Part shown: piece by piece, positions 24,221 to 36,800 of the stretch
Numbering within the stretch: the first letter of the stretch is position 1
How the letters are laid out: each line of letters begins with the position of its first letter
Origin: Misgurnus anguillicaudatus
Taxonomy: Eukaryota; Chordata; Actinopteri; Cypriniformes; Cobitidae
Reading direction: 5' to 3'
DNA length: 64,000 nucleotides
Assembly: GCF_027580225.2 (NCBI RefSeq)
Contig: NC_073359.2
Location: forward strand, 14,764,001-14,828,000
Position numbers and translations under genes: made by a program
The notes under the pieces: model-generated
The model's input: only the letters and a program-made list of their open reading frames with translations
The model's database searches: none
Told to the model about the DNA's origin: nothing

Positions 24221-25727
24221 TATAGCTGCAAGCAGCGATGGCGGGCCCTCGCACGTTTGTTTACCGCTACACGGTGCCTCCGAGAAAACGATGCACGGTG
24301 GGCAAGTGCATCAAGTGGGTAAATATCATGCTGCTACTGACCCATTTAGGTACTGTAGGTAAAAGAAACCCCACATTTTAGACAAACGGGGGCGCTAGTG
24401 AGCCACTTAATAGACACGCCTTTATCTGACGTTTTTGTCAACACTTAACAGCCGACAAATCTGATGTGTGTGCCAAATTTAAAGTCAATCTAAGCACACC
24501 AAGAGCCTTAAATATGCCTGACATAAAAGTAAAGTTTGACACGTTGCCATGGGAACAGTGTTAGAGATGTCAAAAATTCCTTCGCAATTTAGCGTCTACA
24601 ATGTCTCAGCATCATGTTGACAACTTCTGGTGTGAATTGCATTATTTCCCTAGAAGGAGTATTAAAAAGAACATTGCATGCGACTGTCAGGCTTAAATAA
24701 GCCTTTAAAATGAAAGTAAAAAGTTTGACGCGTTGCCATGGGAACAGCGTTTGAGATATCAAAAATCCCTTCACTATTTATCATCTCCAATGTCTCGGCA
24801 TCATGTTGACCACGTTTGGTGTCAATCGCATGAATATCCTAGAAGGAGTATTGAAAAGTTCACTGCATGCAACTGAAGGGCTTAAATATGCCTTTAAAAT
24901 GAAAGTAAAGTTTGACGCGTTGTCATGGGAACAACGTTTGAGATATCAAAAATCCCTTCGCAATTTATCATCTACTATGTCTTGGCATCATGTTGACCAC
25001 TTTTGGTGTCAATCGCATAAACATTCTAGGAGGAGTATTTAAAAGAACATCACATGGAACTGTCAAAAAAATCAACCTTTGTGACTGCAACACTTCCTGG
25101 CGCCTGGTGGTGGCGCTATACCCGAGACTTACAATAGGCACATCGATGCGATCGGAATCTTCAGACGAACAAACACCCCACGTGTCATCACTATAAGACA
25201 TTTTTTGCATTAGATATTAGACACTTCCTGTTTCTCTGATTTCGCCATGACTTTGCCGCTTCGCCATGGCAACACCGTTCGAGATATCAAAAATCCCTTC
25301 GCAATTTAGCAAGTCCAATGTCTTGACATCATGATCACCACATTTGGTGTCATTTGCATGAATCCCCTAGGAGGAGTATTCAAAAGTTCACCGCATGCAT
25401 TTTTTAAACAATCCAAAATGGCGGACTTCCTGTTGGGCGGAGCTAAAATGTTAGAGGGCGAAAGTTGTTCGGGTCGATGAGATCTATATGTGTACCAACT
25501 TTCGTAAATGTGCGTACATGTTTGCCCGATCTGTGCACTCCTGTTTGTTTTTGCATTACAGGGGGCGCTACAGAGCCCCCGTGCCACGCCCGTGTTCCAG
25601 CCTTTGGCTTTCGGCGATCACGGACGACTCTGATGTCTGTGCCAAATTTCAAGAGTTTTCGAGTATGTTAAGGCCCCCAAAATGTCCAAAAGTGTTGAAA
25701 AAAAAAAAAATAATAAAAATAAAAATA
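24221..25727 (+). repeat. Family A repeat unit A10 (empty-site reference)
   Basis: Four sub-repeats (24547, 24735, 24921, 25264). It is the close paralogue of unit 44593-46723. Its sequence GCCGACAAATCTGATGTG near 24452 is the uninterrupted site where the other copy has an 873-bp insertion. It ends in A-rich sequence without a module. Confidence 0.85.
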
Positions 25728-26810
25728 ATTAAAGCTGCAAGCAGCGATGGAAGGGCCCTCGCACGCATGTGCACCGCTACCCTATGGCATTAGTAAAGCA
25801 GTAAACCAGGGGGGTATAAATTAAAGTGGGTAAATACAGGTGGATATTCAAAGGGAAACTGATGTGCCACACCGCCTGTGTGCAGCAGGTGGCGCTATGA
25901 TGGTACCTGATTGGTTATATTGACGTGTTCAGGCCGGGACCCTTATCAAACTTGTGAAGTCGGGGGCAGATCGGAAAATGTATGTCTGAATTACAACAGC
26001 TTCCTGTTTCATGGCGAAATATCACACTTTGCCAGGCTGCCACGGACACGCCCTTTAATGAAAAGTCAAGATCTTCGCAATTTATCACGGCAAAGGGCTT
26101 AACATCAGTCTGACCAAATATGATGATTATTTGATTAAATCTCTAAGAGCAGTAAATCACAGCGTAAAACATGGCATTTCCTGCTACCTGTAGGTGGCGC
26201 TATGACTGAAGCTGAATATTGGCATCAAAATGTGTTCAGGTCAAGACCCTTATCAAACATGTGAAGCGTGGGGCAGATTGGACATTGTATGCCTGAGATA
26301 GAACAACTTCCTGTTTCATGGCGAAAATGCTTAACTTTGTCAGGCCGCCACGGACACACCCTCCAACGAAAAGTCAAGATCTCTGCAATTTAGCATCGCA
26401 AAGGCCTTTAGATGAGACTGACCAAATATGATAATGATCGGATTAAATCGCTAGGAGGAGTTCGTTAAAGTACGACGCTTAGAAATGTCAAAAAATGACA
26501 GAGAAAATTCAAAATGGCCGACTTCCTGTGGCATTTAGATCTTAGCTCCAAGAGATTTTTTGGAGGTCTTGGGGTGCTTGATGATCCTACCAAATTTCGT
26601 ATCTGTATGTTTTTCGTAGTGGGGGGGCTGTTCTCTTGAAATTTTGCAGGTGGCGCTATCGAGCAATTTCTACACGCCCACTTCTGACGCCTATACTACA
26701 TGTAAATTTTCGCCACTTCTGACGCGTGTGCAAATGTTCATGAGTTTTCGGGTATGTTTAGGCCTTCAAAAATGCGATTCATTTCGGAATATAATAATAA
26801 TAATAATAAA
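25728..26810 (+). repeat. Family B repeat unit B2, embedded among A units
   Basis: Short B unit (1.1 kb) starting ATTAAAGCTGCAAGCAGCG. Sub-repeats lie near 25925 and 26233. CTCF-like words are at 25882-25897 and near 26187 and 26650. It ends in an AATAAT tract with no module. It shows that A and B units can interleave. Confidence 0.85.
25882..25897 (+). promoter_or_regulatory. CTCF-like core motif GCAGCAGGTGGCGCTA
   Basis: The 16-mer fits the vertebrate CTCF core (CCANCAGGKGGCGCTA-type) except for the first two bases. It is in forward orientation like all others in the array. The same 16-mer recurs in five other B heads (49593, 52090, 55352, 56518, 57664). Motif match only; occupancy is not shown. 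Confidence 0.5.
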
Positions 26811-28119
26811 TATAGCTGCAAGCAGCGATGGCGGGCCCTCGCACGTATTTTTACCGCTACACGGTGCCTCCGAGAAAACGATGCACGGTGGGCAAGTGCA
26901 TCAAGTGGGTAAATATCGGTGGACTATTTATGTTGTTACTGACCCAATTGGGGACTGTAGGTAAAAGAAACCCCACATTTTGGACAAACGGGGGCGCTAG
27001 TGAGCGACTTAAGAGGCACACCTATGTCTGACCTGTTTGTCAACACTTAACAGTTGACAACTCTGATGTGTGTGCCAAATTTGAAGTTAATCTAAGCATG
27101 CCAAGAGGCTTAAATATTCCTGAAATAATAGTAAACTTTGATGCGTTGCCATGGCAACAGCGTTCGAGATGTCAAAAATCCCTTCGCAATTTATCATCTA
27201 CTATGTCTTGACATCATGTTGACCACTTTTGGTGTCAATCGCATAAACATTCTAGGAGGAGTATTTAAAAGAACATCACATGGAACTATCAAAAAAATCA
27301 ACCTTTGTGACTGCAACAGTTCCTGGCGCCTGGTGGTGGCGCTATACCCGGGAGTCACAATAGGCACATCGATGCGATCGGAATCTTCAGACGAACAAAC
27401 ACCCCGCGTGTCATCACTATAAGACATTTTTTGCCTTAGATATTAGACACTTTCTGTTTCTCTGATTTCGCCATGACTTTGCCGCTTCGCCATTGCAACA
27501 CCGTTCGAGATATCAAAAATCCCTTCGCAATTTAGCAAGTCCAATGTCTTGACATCATGATCACCACGTTTGGTGTCATTTGCTTGAATCCCCTAGGAGG
27601 AGTATTCAAAAGTTCACCGCATGCATTTTTTAAACAATCCAAAATGGCGGACTTCCTGTTGGGCGGAGCTAAAATGTTAGAGGGCGAAAGTTGTTCGGGT
27701 CGATGAGATCTATATGTGTACCAACTTTCGTAAATGTGCGTACATGTTTGCCCGATCTGCGCACTACTGTTTGTTTTTGCATTACAGGGGGCGCTACAGA
27801 GCCCCCGTGCCACGCCCGTGCTCCAGCCTTTGTCTGTTCGCAATGACGGACGACTCTAACGTCTGTGCCAAATTTCAAGAGTTTTCGAGTATGTTAAGGC
27901 ACCCAAAATGCCCAAAAGTGTTAAAAAAAATAAAAATAAAAAAAAAAATAATAAATTCGAGCAAAAACAATAGGGCTTCGCACCTTTCGGTGCAGGCCAT
28001 TCTGGCCTGCTCCTCGGTGCTCGGGCCCTAATAATAATAATAAACGAAGCAAAAACAATAGGGCTTTGCACCCACGGTGCAGGCCATTCTGGCCTGCTCC
28101 TCGGTGCTCGGGCCCTAAA
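26811..28119 (+). repeat. Family A repeat unit A11
   Basis: Short A unit with only two sub-repeats (27148, 27489). Head GGGGGCGCTA (26991-27000), centre GGTGGTGGCGCTATACCC, tail CAGGGGGCGCTACAGAGC. Two modules close it: 27957-28028 (TTTC loop) and 28044-28115 (CAC loop). Confidence 0.85.
27957..28115 (+). repeat. Two long terminal modules in tandem with different loops
   Basis: Copies at 27957-28028 (GCACC-TTTC-GGTGC) and 28044-28115 (GCACC-CAC-GGTGC) are joined by a short TAATAATAATAATAA spacer. Adjacent modules from different sequence subtypes imply that modules are exchanged or added one at a time. The second has CGAAGC as its 5' arm, which mismatches GCTCGG at one pair. Confidence 0.8.
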
Positions 28120-29260
28120 TATAGCTGCAAGCAGCGATGGCGGGCCCTCGCACGTTTTTTTTTCCGCTACACGGTGCGTCCGAGAAAACGATGCACGGTG
28201 GACAAGGGCCTCAAGTGGGTAAATATCAGTGGCCTATTTCATGTTGCTACTAACCCATTTAGGTACTATAGGTAAAAGAAACTCCACATTTTAGACAAAC
28301 GGGGGCGCTAGTGAGCCACTAAATAGACACGCCTTTATCTGACGTTTTTGCTAAAACTTAACAGCCGACAACTCTAATGTGTGTGCCAAATTTAAAGTTA
28401 ATCTAAGCAGGCCAAGAGCCTTAAATATGCCTGAAATAAAAGTAAAGTTTGACGCTTTGCCATGGGAACAGCGTTCGAGATGTCAAAAATTCCTTCGCAA
28501 TTTAGCATCTACAATGTCTCTGCATCATGTTGACCACTTTTGGTGTCAATCGCATGAAAATCCTAGAAGGAGTATTTAAAAGAACATCGGATGGAACTGT
28601 CAAAAAAATCCACCTTTGTGACTGACACACTTCCTGGCGCCTGGTGGTGGCACTATACCCGGGAGTCACAATAGGCACATCGATGCGATCGGAATCTTCA
28701 GACGAACAAACACCCTGCGTGTCATTACAATAAGAAATTTTTTGCCTTAGATATTAAACACTTCCTGTTTCGCTGATTTCGCCATAAGTTTGTCGCCTCG
28801 CCATGACAGAACCGTTCGAGATATCAAAATTCCCATCGCAATTTAGCAAGTACAATTTCTTGACATCATGATCACCATGCGTGGTGTCATTTGCATAAAT
28901 CCCCTAGGAGGAGTATTCAAAAGTTCACCGCATCCATTTTTTAAACAATCCAAAATGGCTGACTTCCTGTTGGGCGGAGCTATTAGGTTAGAGTGCGAAA
29001 GTTGTTCGAGTTGATGAGATCTATGTGTGTACCAACTTTCGTACATGTGCGTACATTTTTGCATGATCTGTGCACTACTGTTTGTTTTTGCATTACAGGG
29101 GGCGCTACAGAGCTCCCTTGCCACGCCCGTGTTCCAGCCTTTGCCCAGACCTGATGGCCGATGACTCTGACGTCTGTGGCAAATTTCAAGAGTTTTCGAG
29201 TATGTTTAGGCACCCAAAGTGCCCAAAAGTGTTAAAAAAAATAATAATAATAATAAAAAA
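28120..29260 (+). repeat. Family A repeat unit A12
   Basis: Two sub-repeats (28460, 28800). The central word is GGTGGTGGCACTATACC, a decayed CTCF-like core. The tail AGGGGGCGCTACAGAGC near 29096 is intact. Ends in an AATAAT tract without a module. Confidence 0.85.
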
Positions 29261-30586
29261 TATAGCTGCAAGCAGCGATGGCGGGCCCTCGCACGTTTTT
29301 TTACCGCTACACGGTGCCTCCGAGAAAACGATGCAGGGTGGGCATGTGTATCAAGTGGGTAAATATCAGTGGACTATTTCATGTTGCTACTGATCCATTT
29401 AGGTACTGTAGGTAAAAGAAACCCCACATTTTAGACAAATGGGGGCGCTAGTGAGACACTAAATAGACACGCCTTTATCTGACGTTTTTGTCAACACTTA
29501 ACAGCCGACAACTCTGATGTGTTTGCCAAATTTAAATTTAATCTAAGCACGCCAAGAGCCTTAAATATGCCTGAAATAAAAGTAAAGTTTGACGTGTTGC
29601 CATGGGAACAGCGTTTGAGATATCAAAAATCCCTTCGCAATTTATCATCTACAATGTCTCACCATTATGTTGACCACTTCTGGAGTCAATCACATTATTT
29701 CCTCAGGAGGAGTATTTAAAAGTTTACCGCATGCAGATGTAAGGTTTAAATATGCCTTAAAAATGAAAGTAAAGTTTGACAGGTTGCCATGGGAACAGCG
29801 TTTGAGATATCAAAAATCCCTTCGCAATTTATCATCTACAATGTCTCGGCATCATGTTGACCACTTTTGGTAACAATCGCATGAAAATCCTAGAAGGAGT
29901 ATTTAAAAAAACATCGCATGGAACTGTGAAAAAAAATCACCTTTGTGACTGACACACTTCCTGGCGCCTGGTGGTGGCGCTATACCCGGGAGTCACAATA
30001 GGCACATCGATGCGATCGGAATCTTTAGACGAACAAACATCCCGCATGGCATCACAATAAGATATTTTTTGCCTTAGATATTAGACACTTCCTGTTTCTC
30101 TGAATTCGCCATGAATTCGTCACCTCGCCATGGCGGAACCGTTCGAGATATCAAAAATCCCTTCGCAATTTAGCAAGTCCAATGTCTCGACATCATGTTC
30201 ACCACTTTTGGTGTCAATCGCATTCATCCTCTAGGAGGAGTATTTAAAAGTTCACCGCATGCATTTTTTAAACAATCCAAAATGGCGGACTTCCTGTTGG
30301 GCGGAGCTAAAATGTTAGAGGGCGAAAGTTGTTCGGGTCGATGAGATCTATATGTGTACCAACTTTCGTAAATGTGCGTACATGTTTGCCCGATCTGCGC
30401 ACTACTGTTTGTTTTTGCATTACAGGGGGCGCTACAGAGCCCCCGTGCCACGCCCGTGTTCCAGCCTTTGTCTGTTCGCAATGACGGACGACTCTAACGT
30501 CTGTGCCAAATTTCAAGAGTTTTCGAGTATGTTAAGGCACCCAAAATGCCCAAAAGTGTTAAAAAAAATAAAAATAAAAATAAAAA
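29261..30586 (+). repeat. Family A repeat unit A13
   Basis: Three sub-repeats (29599, 29787, 30127). From about 29650 to the end it is nearly the same as 48503-49430 (offset about 18,853 bp). This includes the small frameshifting change TTTTGGTAACAATCGC where other units have TTTTGGTGTCAATCGC. No module. Confidence 0.85.
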
Positions 30587-31830
30587 TATAGCTGCAAGCA
30601 GCGATGGCGGGCCCTCGCACGTTATTTTACCGCTATACGATGCCTCCGAGAAAACGATGCACGGTGAGTAAGTGCATCAAGTGGGTAAATATCAGTGGGC
30701 TATTTCATGTTGTTATTGACCAATTTGGGGACTGTAGGTAAAAGAAACCCCACATTTTAGACAAACGGGGGCGCTGGTGAGCCACTTAAGAGACACGCCT
30801 ATGTCTGACCTTTTTGTGCACACTTAACAGTCGACAACTCTGATGTGTGTGCCAAGTTTTAGGTTAATCTAAGCACGCCAAGAGCCTTAAACATGCCTAA
30901 AATTAAAGTAAAATTTGATGCGTTACCATGGGAACAGCGTTGGAGATATCAAAAATCCCTTCGCAATTTATCATCTACTATGCCTCGGCATCATGTTGAC
31001 CACTTTTGGTGTCAATCCCATGAAAATCCTAGAAGGAGTATTTAAAAGAACATTGGATGGAACTGTCAAAAAAAATCCACCTTTGTGACTGACACACTTC
31101 CTGGCACCTGGTGGTGGCGCTATACCCGGGAGTCACAATAGGCACATCGATGCGTTCGGAATCTTCAGACGAACAAACGTCCTGCGTATCATTACAATAA
31201 GACATTTTTTGCCTTAGATATTAGACACTTCCTGTTTCTCTGATTTCGCCATGACTTTGTCGCTTCGCCATGGCAGAACCGTTCGAGATATCAAAAATCC
31301 CTTCGCAATTTAGCAAGTACAATGTCTCGACATCATGTTCACCGCGTTTGGTGTCAATCGCATAAATCCCCTAGGAGGAGTATTTAAAAGTTCATCACAT
31401 GCGTTTTTGAAACAATCAAAAATGGCCGACTTCCTGTTGGGCGGAGCTAATAGGTTTAAGGGTGAAAGTTGTTTGGGTCGATGAGTTCTATATGTGTACC
31501 AACTCTCGTACATGTGCGTACATTTTTGCCCGATCTGTGCCCCAATGTTTGTTTTTGAATTACAGGGGGCGCTACAGAGCTCCCTTGCCACGCCCGTGGT
31601 CCGGCCTTTGCCCGGACCTGATGGCCGACGACTCTGATGTCTGTGCAAAATTTCAAGAGTTTTTGAGTATGTTAAGGCCCCCAAATTGCCCCGAAACGTA
31701 AAAAAAAAATAAAATAAAAAAAATAATAATAATAATAATAATAAAAATAATAATCCGAGCAAAAACAATAGGGCTTCGCACCTTTCGGTGCAGGCCATTC
31801 TGGCCTGCTCCTCGGTGCTCGGGCCCTAAA
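30587..31830 (+). repeat. Family A repeat unit A14
   Basis: Two sub-repeats (30926, 31267). Close paralogue of 1621-2863. Head GGGGGCGCTG as in that copy. One long module at 31755-31826 follows an AAATAATAAT tract. Confidence 0.85.
31755..31826 (+). repeat. Terminal hairpin module, long form
   Basis: Intact long-form module at the end of unit A14; same as 2790-2861 in layout. Unit A15 follows directly. Confidence 0.8.
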
Positions 31831-31969
31831 TATAGCTGCAAGCAGCGATGGCGGGCCCTCGCACGTTATTTTACCGCTACACGGTGCCTTCGAGAAAATG
31901 ATGCACGGTGGGCATGTGCATCAAGTGGGTAAATATCAGTGGACTATTTCATGTTGCTGCTGATCCATT

Positions 31970-31983
31970 TAGGTACTGTAGGT
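31970..31983 (+). repeat. L1 target-site duplication, left copy
   Basis: TAGGTACTGTAGGT, identical to 38097-38110. Other A units (for example 29400-29413) show the same stretch uninterrupted. Confidence 0.95.
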
Positions 31984-32386
31984 CGAACCTGCAGTGTAGC
32001 TGCTCACGTGACACTGTAAACAAACAGTCCCTGGAGAAGTGAACGAGAGTTATCCGGAGAGTTAACAACGCACATGCTACATGATGGTCTTGTAATAATA
32101 ATTAAGTAAAAGCCTATTTTCATGTGAGGATCGGAGTGATGGCGGTGTGAGTATCGCGAGACTCGAGCAGAGGTGAGATCAAACATGGCGGCGCACGCTT
32201 GTTGACAAACATAACAGGACGAGTTTAAACTTTTGAGCTCAAAACCCATTTCATCCGGAATAAACCAAATTAACATCGCATCGACTATCATATACTCGAT
32301 ACGATCCACAATTCAACTGTACACTGGAGGACTTAACGGACTTGGAGATCTTTATTGACGACTACTTTCACCACACTCATCCGACC
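31984..32386 (+). promoter_or_regulatory. L1 5' UTR with candidate internal promoter motifs
   Basis: 403 bp before the ORF1 ATG. Visible words: palindromic E-box TCACGTGA (32004-32011), TATCGCGAGA (32152-32161, one base from the TCTCGCGAGA promoter word), and AAACATGGCGGC (32181-32192), a YY1-type site. Mammalian L1 promoters also rely on a YY1 site near the 5' end. The parallel is suggestive, but promoter function here is inference. Confidence 0.55.
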
Positions 32387-33130
32387 ATGGATAATACCGA
32401 CGTACCCAAACCAGATTCCAAAAGAAGAAAGAGAGACTCCGCAACGGACACTGATGACCTACACACCACCGAAGTTGAGTTTAGTGTGCTGGCTAGTATC
32501 AATAAAAAACTGGACATACTGGTTACAATTCACGACGAGTTAAGCGACATGCGGAAAAGCCTTGAATTTGCACACAATCAAATCGAAACACTACAACAAT
32601 CAAATCAAGAGCTTCAAACTTCAATAACAACACTCACCCAGCAAATGGAAAACGTCACCGCAGAAAACAAACAGATGAAAGAAACCATTCTAGACATCCA
32701 AACACGCTCGATGCGCGACAACTTAATTTTCTCAGGCATTCCAGAAACATCACCCGATAATCCAGAGTTGCATCTTAAAAACTTCATGCACTCTCAACTC
32801 AAATTACCCGCTGACGTCACTCAAAATATCACCTTTCACCGAGTTCATCGTCTCGGTAAACAACAGCAGGACAAAACTCGTCCCATCATTGCAAAATTTG
32901 AACACTATCAACAAAAGGAATTGGTTAAAAGCAAAGGAAAACTACTCAAGGACACTCATTTTGGAATGAACGATCAATACCCACGAGAAATAAACGAACG
33001 AAGAAAAGTTCTCTATCCCATATTAAAAGAAAACAGAAGAAACAACATACGTGCAGTATTGACAGTTGATAAACTCTATATAAATGGACAACTATTCCGA
33101 AGCCATGAAAAAACACCATGGCTTTTCTGA
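32387..33130 (+). CDS. ORF1: L1 ORF1 protein (RNA-binding nucleic-acid chaperone)
   Basis: Predicted 247 aa from the ATG at 32387, chosen because it is the first ATG in frame and has a strong context (A at -3, G at +4); the frame stays open upstream to a TTG at 32342. Seen: a basic N-terminal patch SKRRKRDS (about residues 11-18), and a long heptad-rich coiled coil (about 30-105, rich in Leu, Gln and Glu) expected to trimerise the protein. An RRM-like segment follows, starting RDNLIFSGIPE and including RVHRLGK and RPIIAKF, then a basic C-terminal domain (REINERRKVLYPILKENRR). This order matches L1 ORF1p (Transposase_22 type), which coats L1 RNA in cytoplasmic RNPs and is needed for retrotransposition. 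Ends WLF-stop; no frameshift. Confidence 0.9.
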   Translation: MDNTDVPKPDSKRRKRDSATDTDDLHTTEVEFSVLASINKKLDILVTIHDELSDMRKSLEFAHNQIETLQQSNQELQTSITTLTQQMENVTAENKQMKETILDIQTRSMRDNLIFSGIPETSPDNPELHLKNFMHSQLKLPADVTQNITFHRVHRLGKQQQDKTRPIIAKFEHYQQKELVKSKGKLLKDTHFGMNDQYPREINERRKVLYPILKENRRNNIRAVLTVDKLYINGQLFRSHEKTPWLF

Positions 33131-33158
33131 ATGAATAAATATACAAATATACTATAAG

Positions 33159-33159
<1 letters not shown>

Positions 33160-33213
<54 letters not shown>
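33160..33213 (+). repeat. (TTA)n microsatellite in the L1
   Basis: About 18 TTA repeats starting 30 bp after the ORF1 stop. Likely length-variable between L1 copies. Confidence 0.95.
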
Positions 33214-33215
<2 letters not shown>

Positions 33216-33483
33216 TTTCTTTTCTATTGTCCTATATATATATATGTATGTATATGTGTATTATATCTGTAGATTTTCCTTTTTTTTTATTTTTATTCTT
33301 CCACACCTCTCTTAACCTACAGACTTTTTAAGCCCAGTGGTTAAGTTCTGTGCTTACACACACACACTCTCTCTCCTTATCTCCTCATTTGCTTTATCTT
33401 TCTACAGCTTTTTTTTTCTTTTTTCTTGTTCTTTTTTATTTTTTTATTATTTGTTGGTTTTGTTTATCAGTATCTCTCTGTCT

Positions 33484-33485
<2 letters not shown>

Positions 33486-33519
<34 letters not shown>

Positions 33520-33537
33520 TCTCCCTCTCTCTCTCTT
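33486..33537 (+). repeat. (CT)n microsatellite in the L1
   Basis: CT-rich run with a few CCCT interruptions in the inter-ORF region. A pyrimidine tract on the sense strand. Confidence 0.95.
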
Positions 33538-33898
33538 TACCTTTGACTTCGATAAGGCATGTGCCTTTATTTGTATTTATGTCTTGTATTTTTGTGTCTC
33601 CTTGTCTATATATGTAAAGTCCAGTCGCTCAATAACTATTGGTTACTCTTGTATCCACGTTCCATACCACTACTACCTTTCAGCTTAACCCCAAGCAAAA
33701 ACACTGGAAAACATGTAATGTGCAATATGACATACATCCTCCCAATATTGACAAGCAAAAACACCCATGCCTTATTACCTCATACAAACCCATCTATCCC
33801 TCTCTCCCTTTCTCAACTCTCTCTTTCCCTTTATTATTTTATATGTCTCTTAACTCATTTATACGAGCTAGCTCACTACTTTGACAAATCTGACATAC

Positions 33899-36800
33899 AT
33901 GCAACCACTTAACCTAATAACATGGAATGTACGCGGCTTTCGTAACCAAACCAAAAGACTTAAAGTAATCAATCACCTAATAAAACTGAGGGCTGATATT
34001 TGCTTCCTTCAAGAAACACATCTAACAGACACAGAATTGCAATATCTCAACTTTAAACAATTTGACAAAATATACTCTTCAACATTTAACAGCAAACAAA
34101 GAGGCGTCTCCATTTTAATAAATAAGGATATTCACTTTTCACTTAACCAATCTATTATGGACCCAGACGGTAGATTCATCATTATCAATGCAATTATAAA
34201 CCACACAACATTTACATTGGCAAACATTTATGGCCCTAACAATGATGATCCATCTTTCTTCCACAATTTCTTCTCAATACTATCAAATTCAAACAACCTC
34301 ATCATAGCAGGAGACTTCAATACAGTCATCAATCCCACAATTGACCGCTCAAGCTCTTCTGGCAACTTAAGAAATTGGCACTCCACTGACATAATAAAGC
34401 AATATATGGAGGACTACGGCCTTAGCGACAGTTGGGGAATGAGGAACCCCTCTTTAAGGGAATATTCATACTTTTCTACAGTTCACCAATGTTCATCTAG
34501 ACTCGACTTATTCATCATCAGCAATTCACTAATAACCAAGATATCAGATAATAAAATCTACCCTATTGTAATTAGTGATCACGCCCCTGTCTCTCTGTCC
34601 ATAAATACCCAAACACAGGCTAAAACATCAACTCGATGGCGCTTCAATACCTCACTATTAGAAGACCCCAACTTTACAACCCTTATAAGGCGAGAGTGGG
34701 CATTCTTTATGGAAATGAACGACTCTCCAGATACCTCACCTTCACTGCTATGGGAAACTGGTAAAGCCGTAATCCGAGGGAAAATTATATCATACTCTTC
34801 ATATATGAAAAAACAGCAACAACAATTGGAAAATACATTAGAACAAAAAATCAAACTCCTAACAAATGAAATATCTCACCATCCCAGTGAACCCAAACAG
34901 AAGGAATTAAAAGAACTCAAAACACAATTTGATGATATCATACAGAAAAGAACACAATTTCAAATTCAGCAACTGAAATATAATGGTTTTCAATACAATA
35001 ACAAAGCAAACAGTAAATATTTAGCAAATCTACTACAATACAAGAAGGAGAAATCAATCATCCCAGCCATCTTGGACACCACAGGAAATATTAACCAAAA
35101 CTCACAGGATATAAATAATATATTTAGAAATTTCTATAGCAATCTCTATTCCCCCACTCACCAACCTACTCAATCGGAAATCGACACTTTTTTGAACAGT
35201 CTGACATTGCCAAAATTAACTTTAGAACAAACCAACATTCTAGACGCACCCCTAAGCATTAATGAACTTACTAAAGCACTCAATAAAATTCCTAGCAATA
35301 AATCTCCCGGGCCAGATGGACTACCAGCTGAATTTTACAGACACTTTTGGGACATATTATCACCACTATTTACCAGAGTAATTATAGAAATAAAAAAGTC
35401 ATCCACCATACCCACACACATGAATACAGCAGCCATGACATTACTACTAAAACCCAACAAAGATCCATCTCATCCCTCAAGTTACCGACCTCTCTCATTA
35501 TTAAATACTGATTTGAAAATTATCACCAAAGCATTAGCAACCAGAATAGAAACAGTCATCCCCACACTCATTCATCCAGATCAGACAGGTTTCATAAAAA
35601 ATAGACACGCTACAGATAATGTCCGTAGACTTTTTAATTTATTTAATATATCACAAGAAAGACAACAGAAAACAATTATCATTTCACTTGACGCAGAAAA
35701 AGCTTTCGATAAGGTAAACTGGGCATTTTTATTCAATACACTTCACAAGTTTGGTTTTGGAGAGTCGTTCATTCACTGGATTAAAATACTGTATTCATCA
35801 CCCAGGGCCACCATCACCACCAACGGAATTACTTCACAGAGTTTCACACTACATCAGGGCACCAGACAGGGATGTCCTCTCTCGCCCTCCCTCTTTGCCA
35901 TTTTTATTGAACCTCTCGCAGCAGCAATACGACAAAACACCATAATCGAAGGAATTCAGGTAGACAATGTACAACACAAAATCAGTTTATATGCAGATGA
36001 TCTTTTACTATATCTACAGAACCCACGAGTGTCACTTCAAGAAACTTTTAATATTATCAGTAGATTCTCACTTGTCTCACATTACACTATCAATTGGAAC
36101 AAGTCAATTTTACTACCACTATCAGATGATGCATGGGATTCTGGAGCTCAGGACCCCTCTCTCCAGCTTCACACAGGCAACATCAAGTACCTAGGGATTC
36201 AGATTTCCCCCAGGCTGTCAGAGCTTTTCACTCTCAACTACACTCCTCTCCTTAAGAAAATTGAAGACGAATATAAACGCTGGTCTAAACATCCACTAAC
36301 ATTAATCGGAAGAATAGCCGCTGTAAAGATGAAAACCCTACCTCAGATTAACTACCTTTTTTCTATGATCCCTGTCACTCCTACAGATAAATGGTTCAAA
36401 ACTCTTAATTCTTTAACAACACAATTTTATTGGAAAAATAAAAAACCCAGAATTTCACTCTCAACACTACAAAATAAAAAATCACATGGGGGGCTTGAGG
36501 CTCCAAACTTCCATCATTACTTCCTGGCGAATCAATTACAGTATTTAGTTAAATGGATCAATATACACAAGTACAATTACCCATGGCTAGAATTGGAACA
36601 AAACCAATGCATAAATATCCCAATTTCAGATCTCCCCTTCCTCTCACAATCAATTAAGAAATCCAACCTCTTCCAAAGCATTACTATACAATCAACTCTG
36701 ACAGCCTGGTGGAAAACAAATCAAATCACAAAATCATCACTAGAATTAAATAAGTTTACCCCACTTTGGCACAACCCAGAATTCAAGATTCAAAATAAAC

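Larger units (their letters stand above)
33131..33898 (+). other. L1 inter-ORF region
   Basis: 768 bp between ORF1 stop and ORF2 ATG, much longer than the few tens of bases typical of mammalian L1. It holds a (TTA)n run (33160-33213), TATATATATG, poly-T tracts and a (CT)n run (33486-33537). Several short frames are low-complexity shadows (Ser/Leu/Phe). It may serve re-initiation, internal entry or an internal promoter for ORF2; none of these is shown. Confidence 0.8.

Noticed and set aside
32342..32386. Longer L1 ORF1 beginning at 32342.
   Set aside because: That position is TTG. The first ATG is at 32387 in a strong context.
33337..33912. Small proteins rich in Ser/Leu between ORF1 and ORF2.
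   Set aside because: They are translations of CT and T-rich microsatellites in several overlapping frames.
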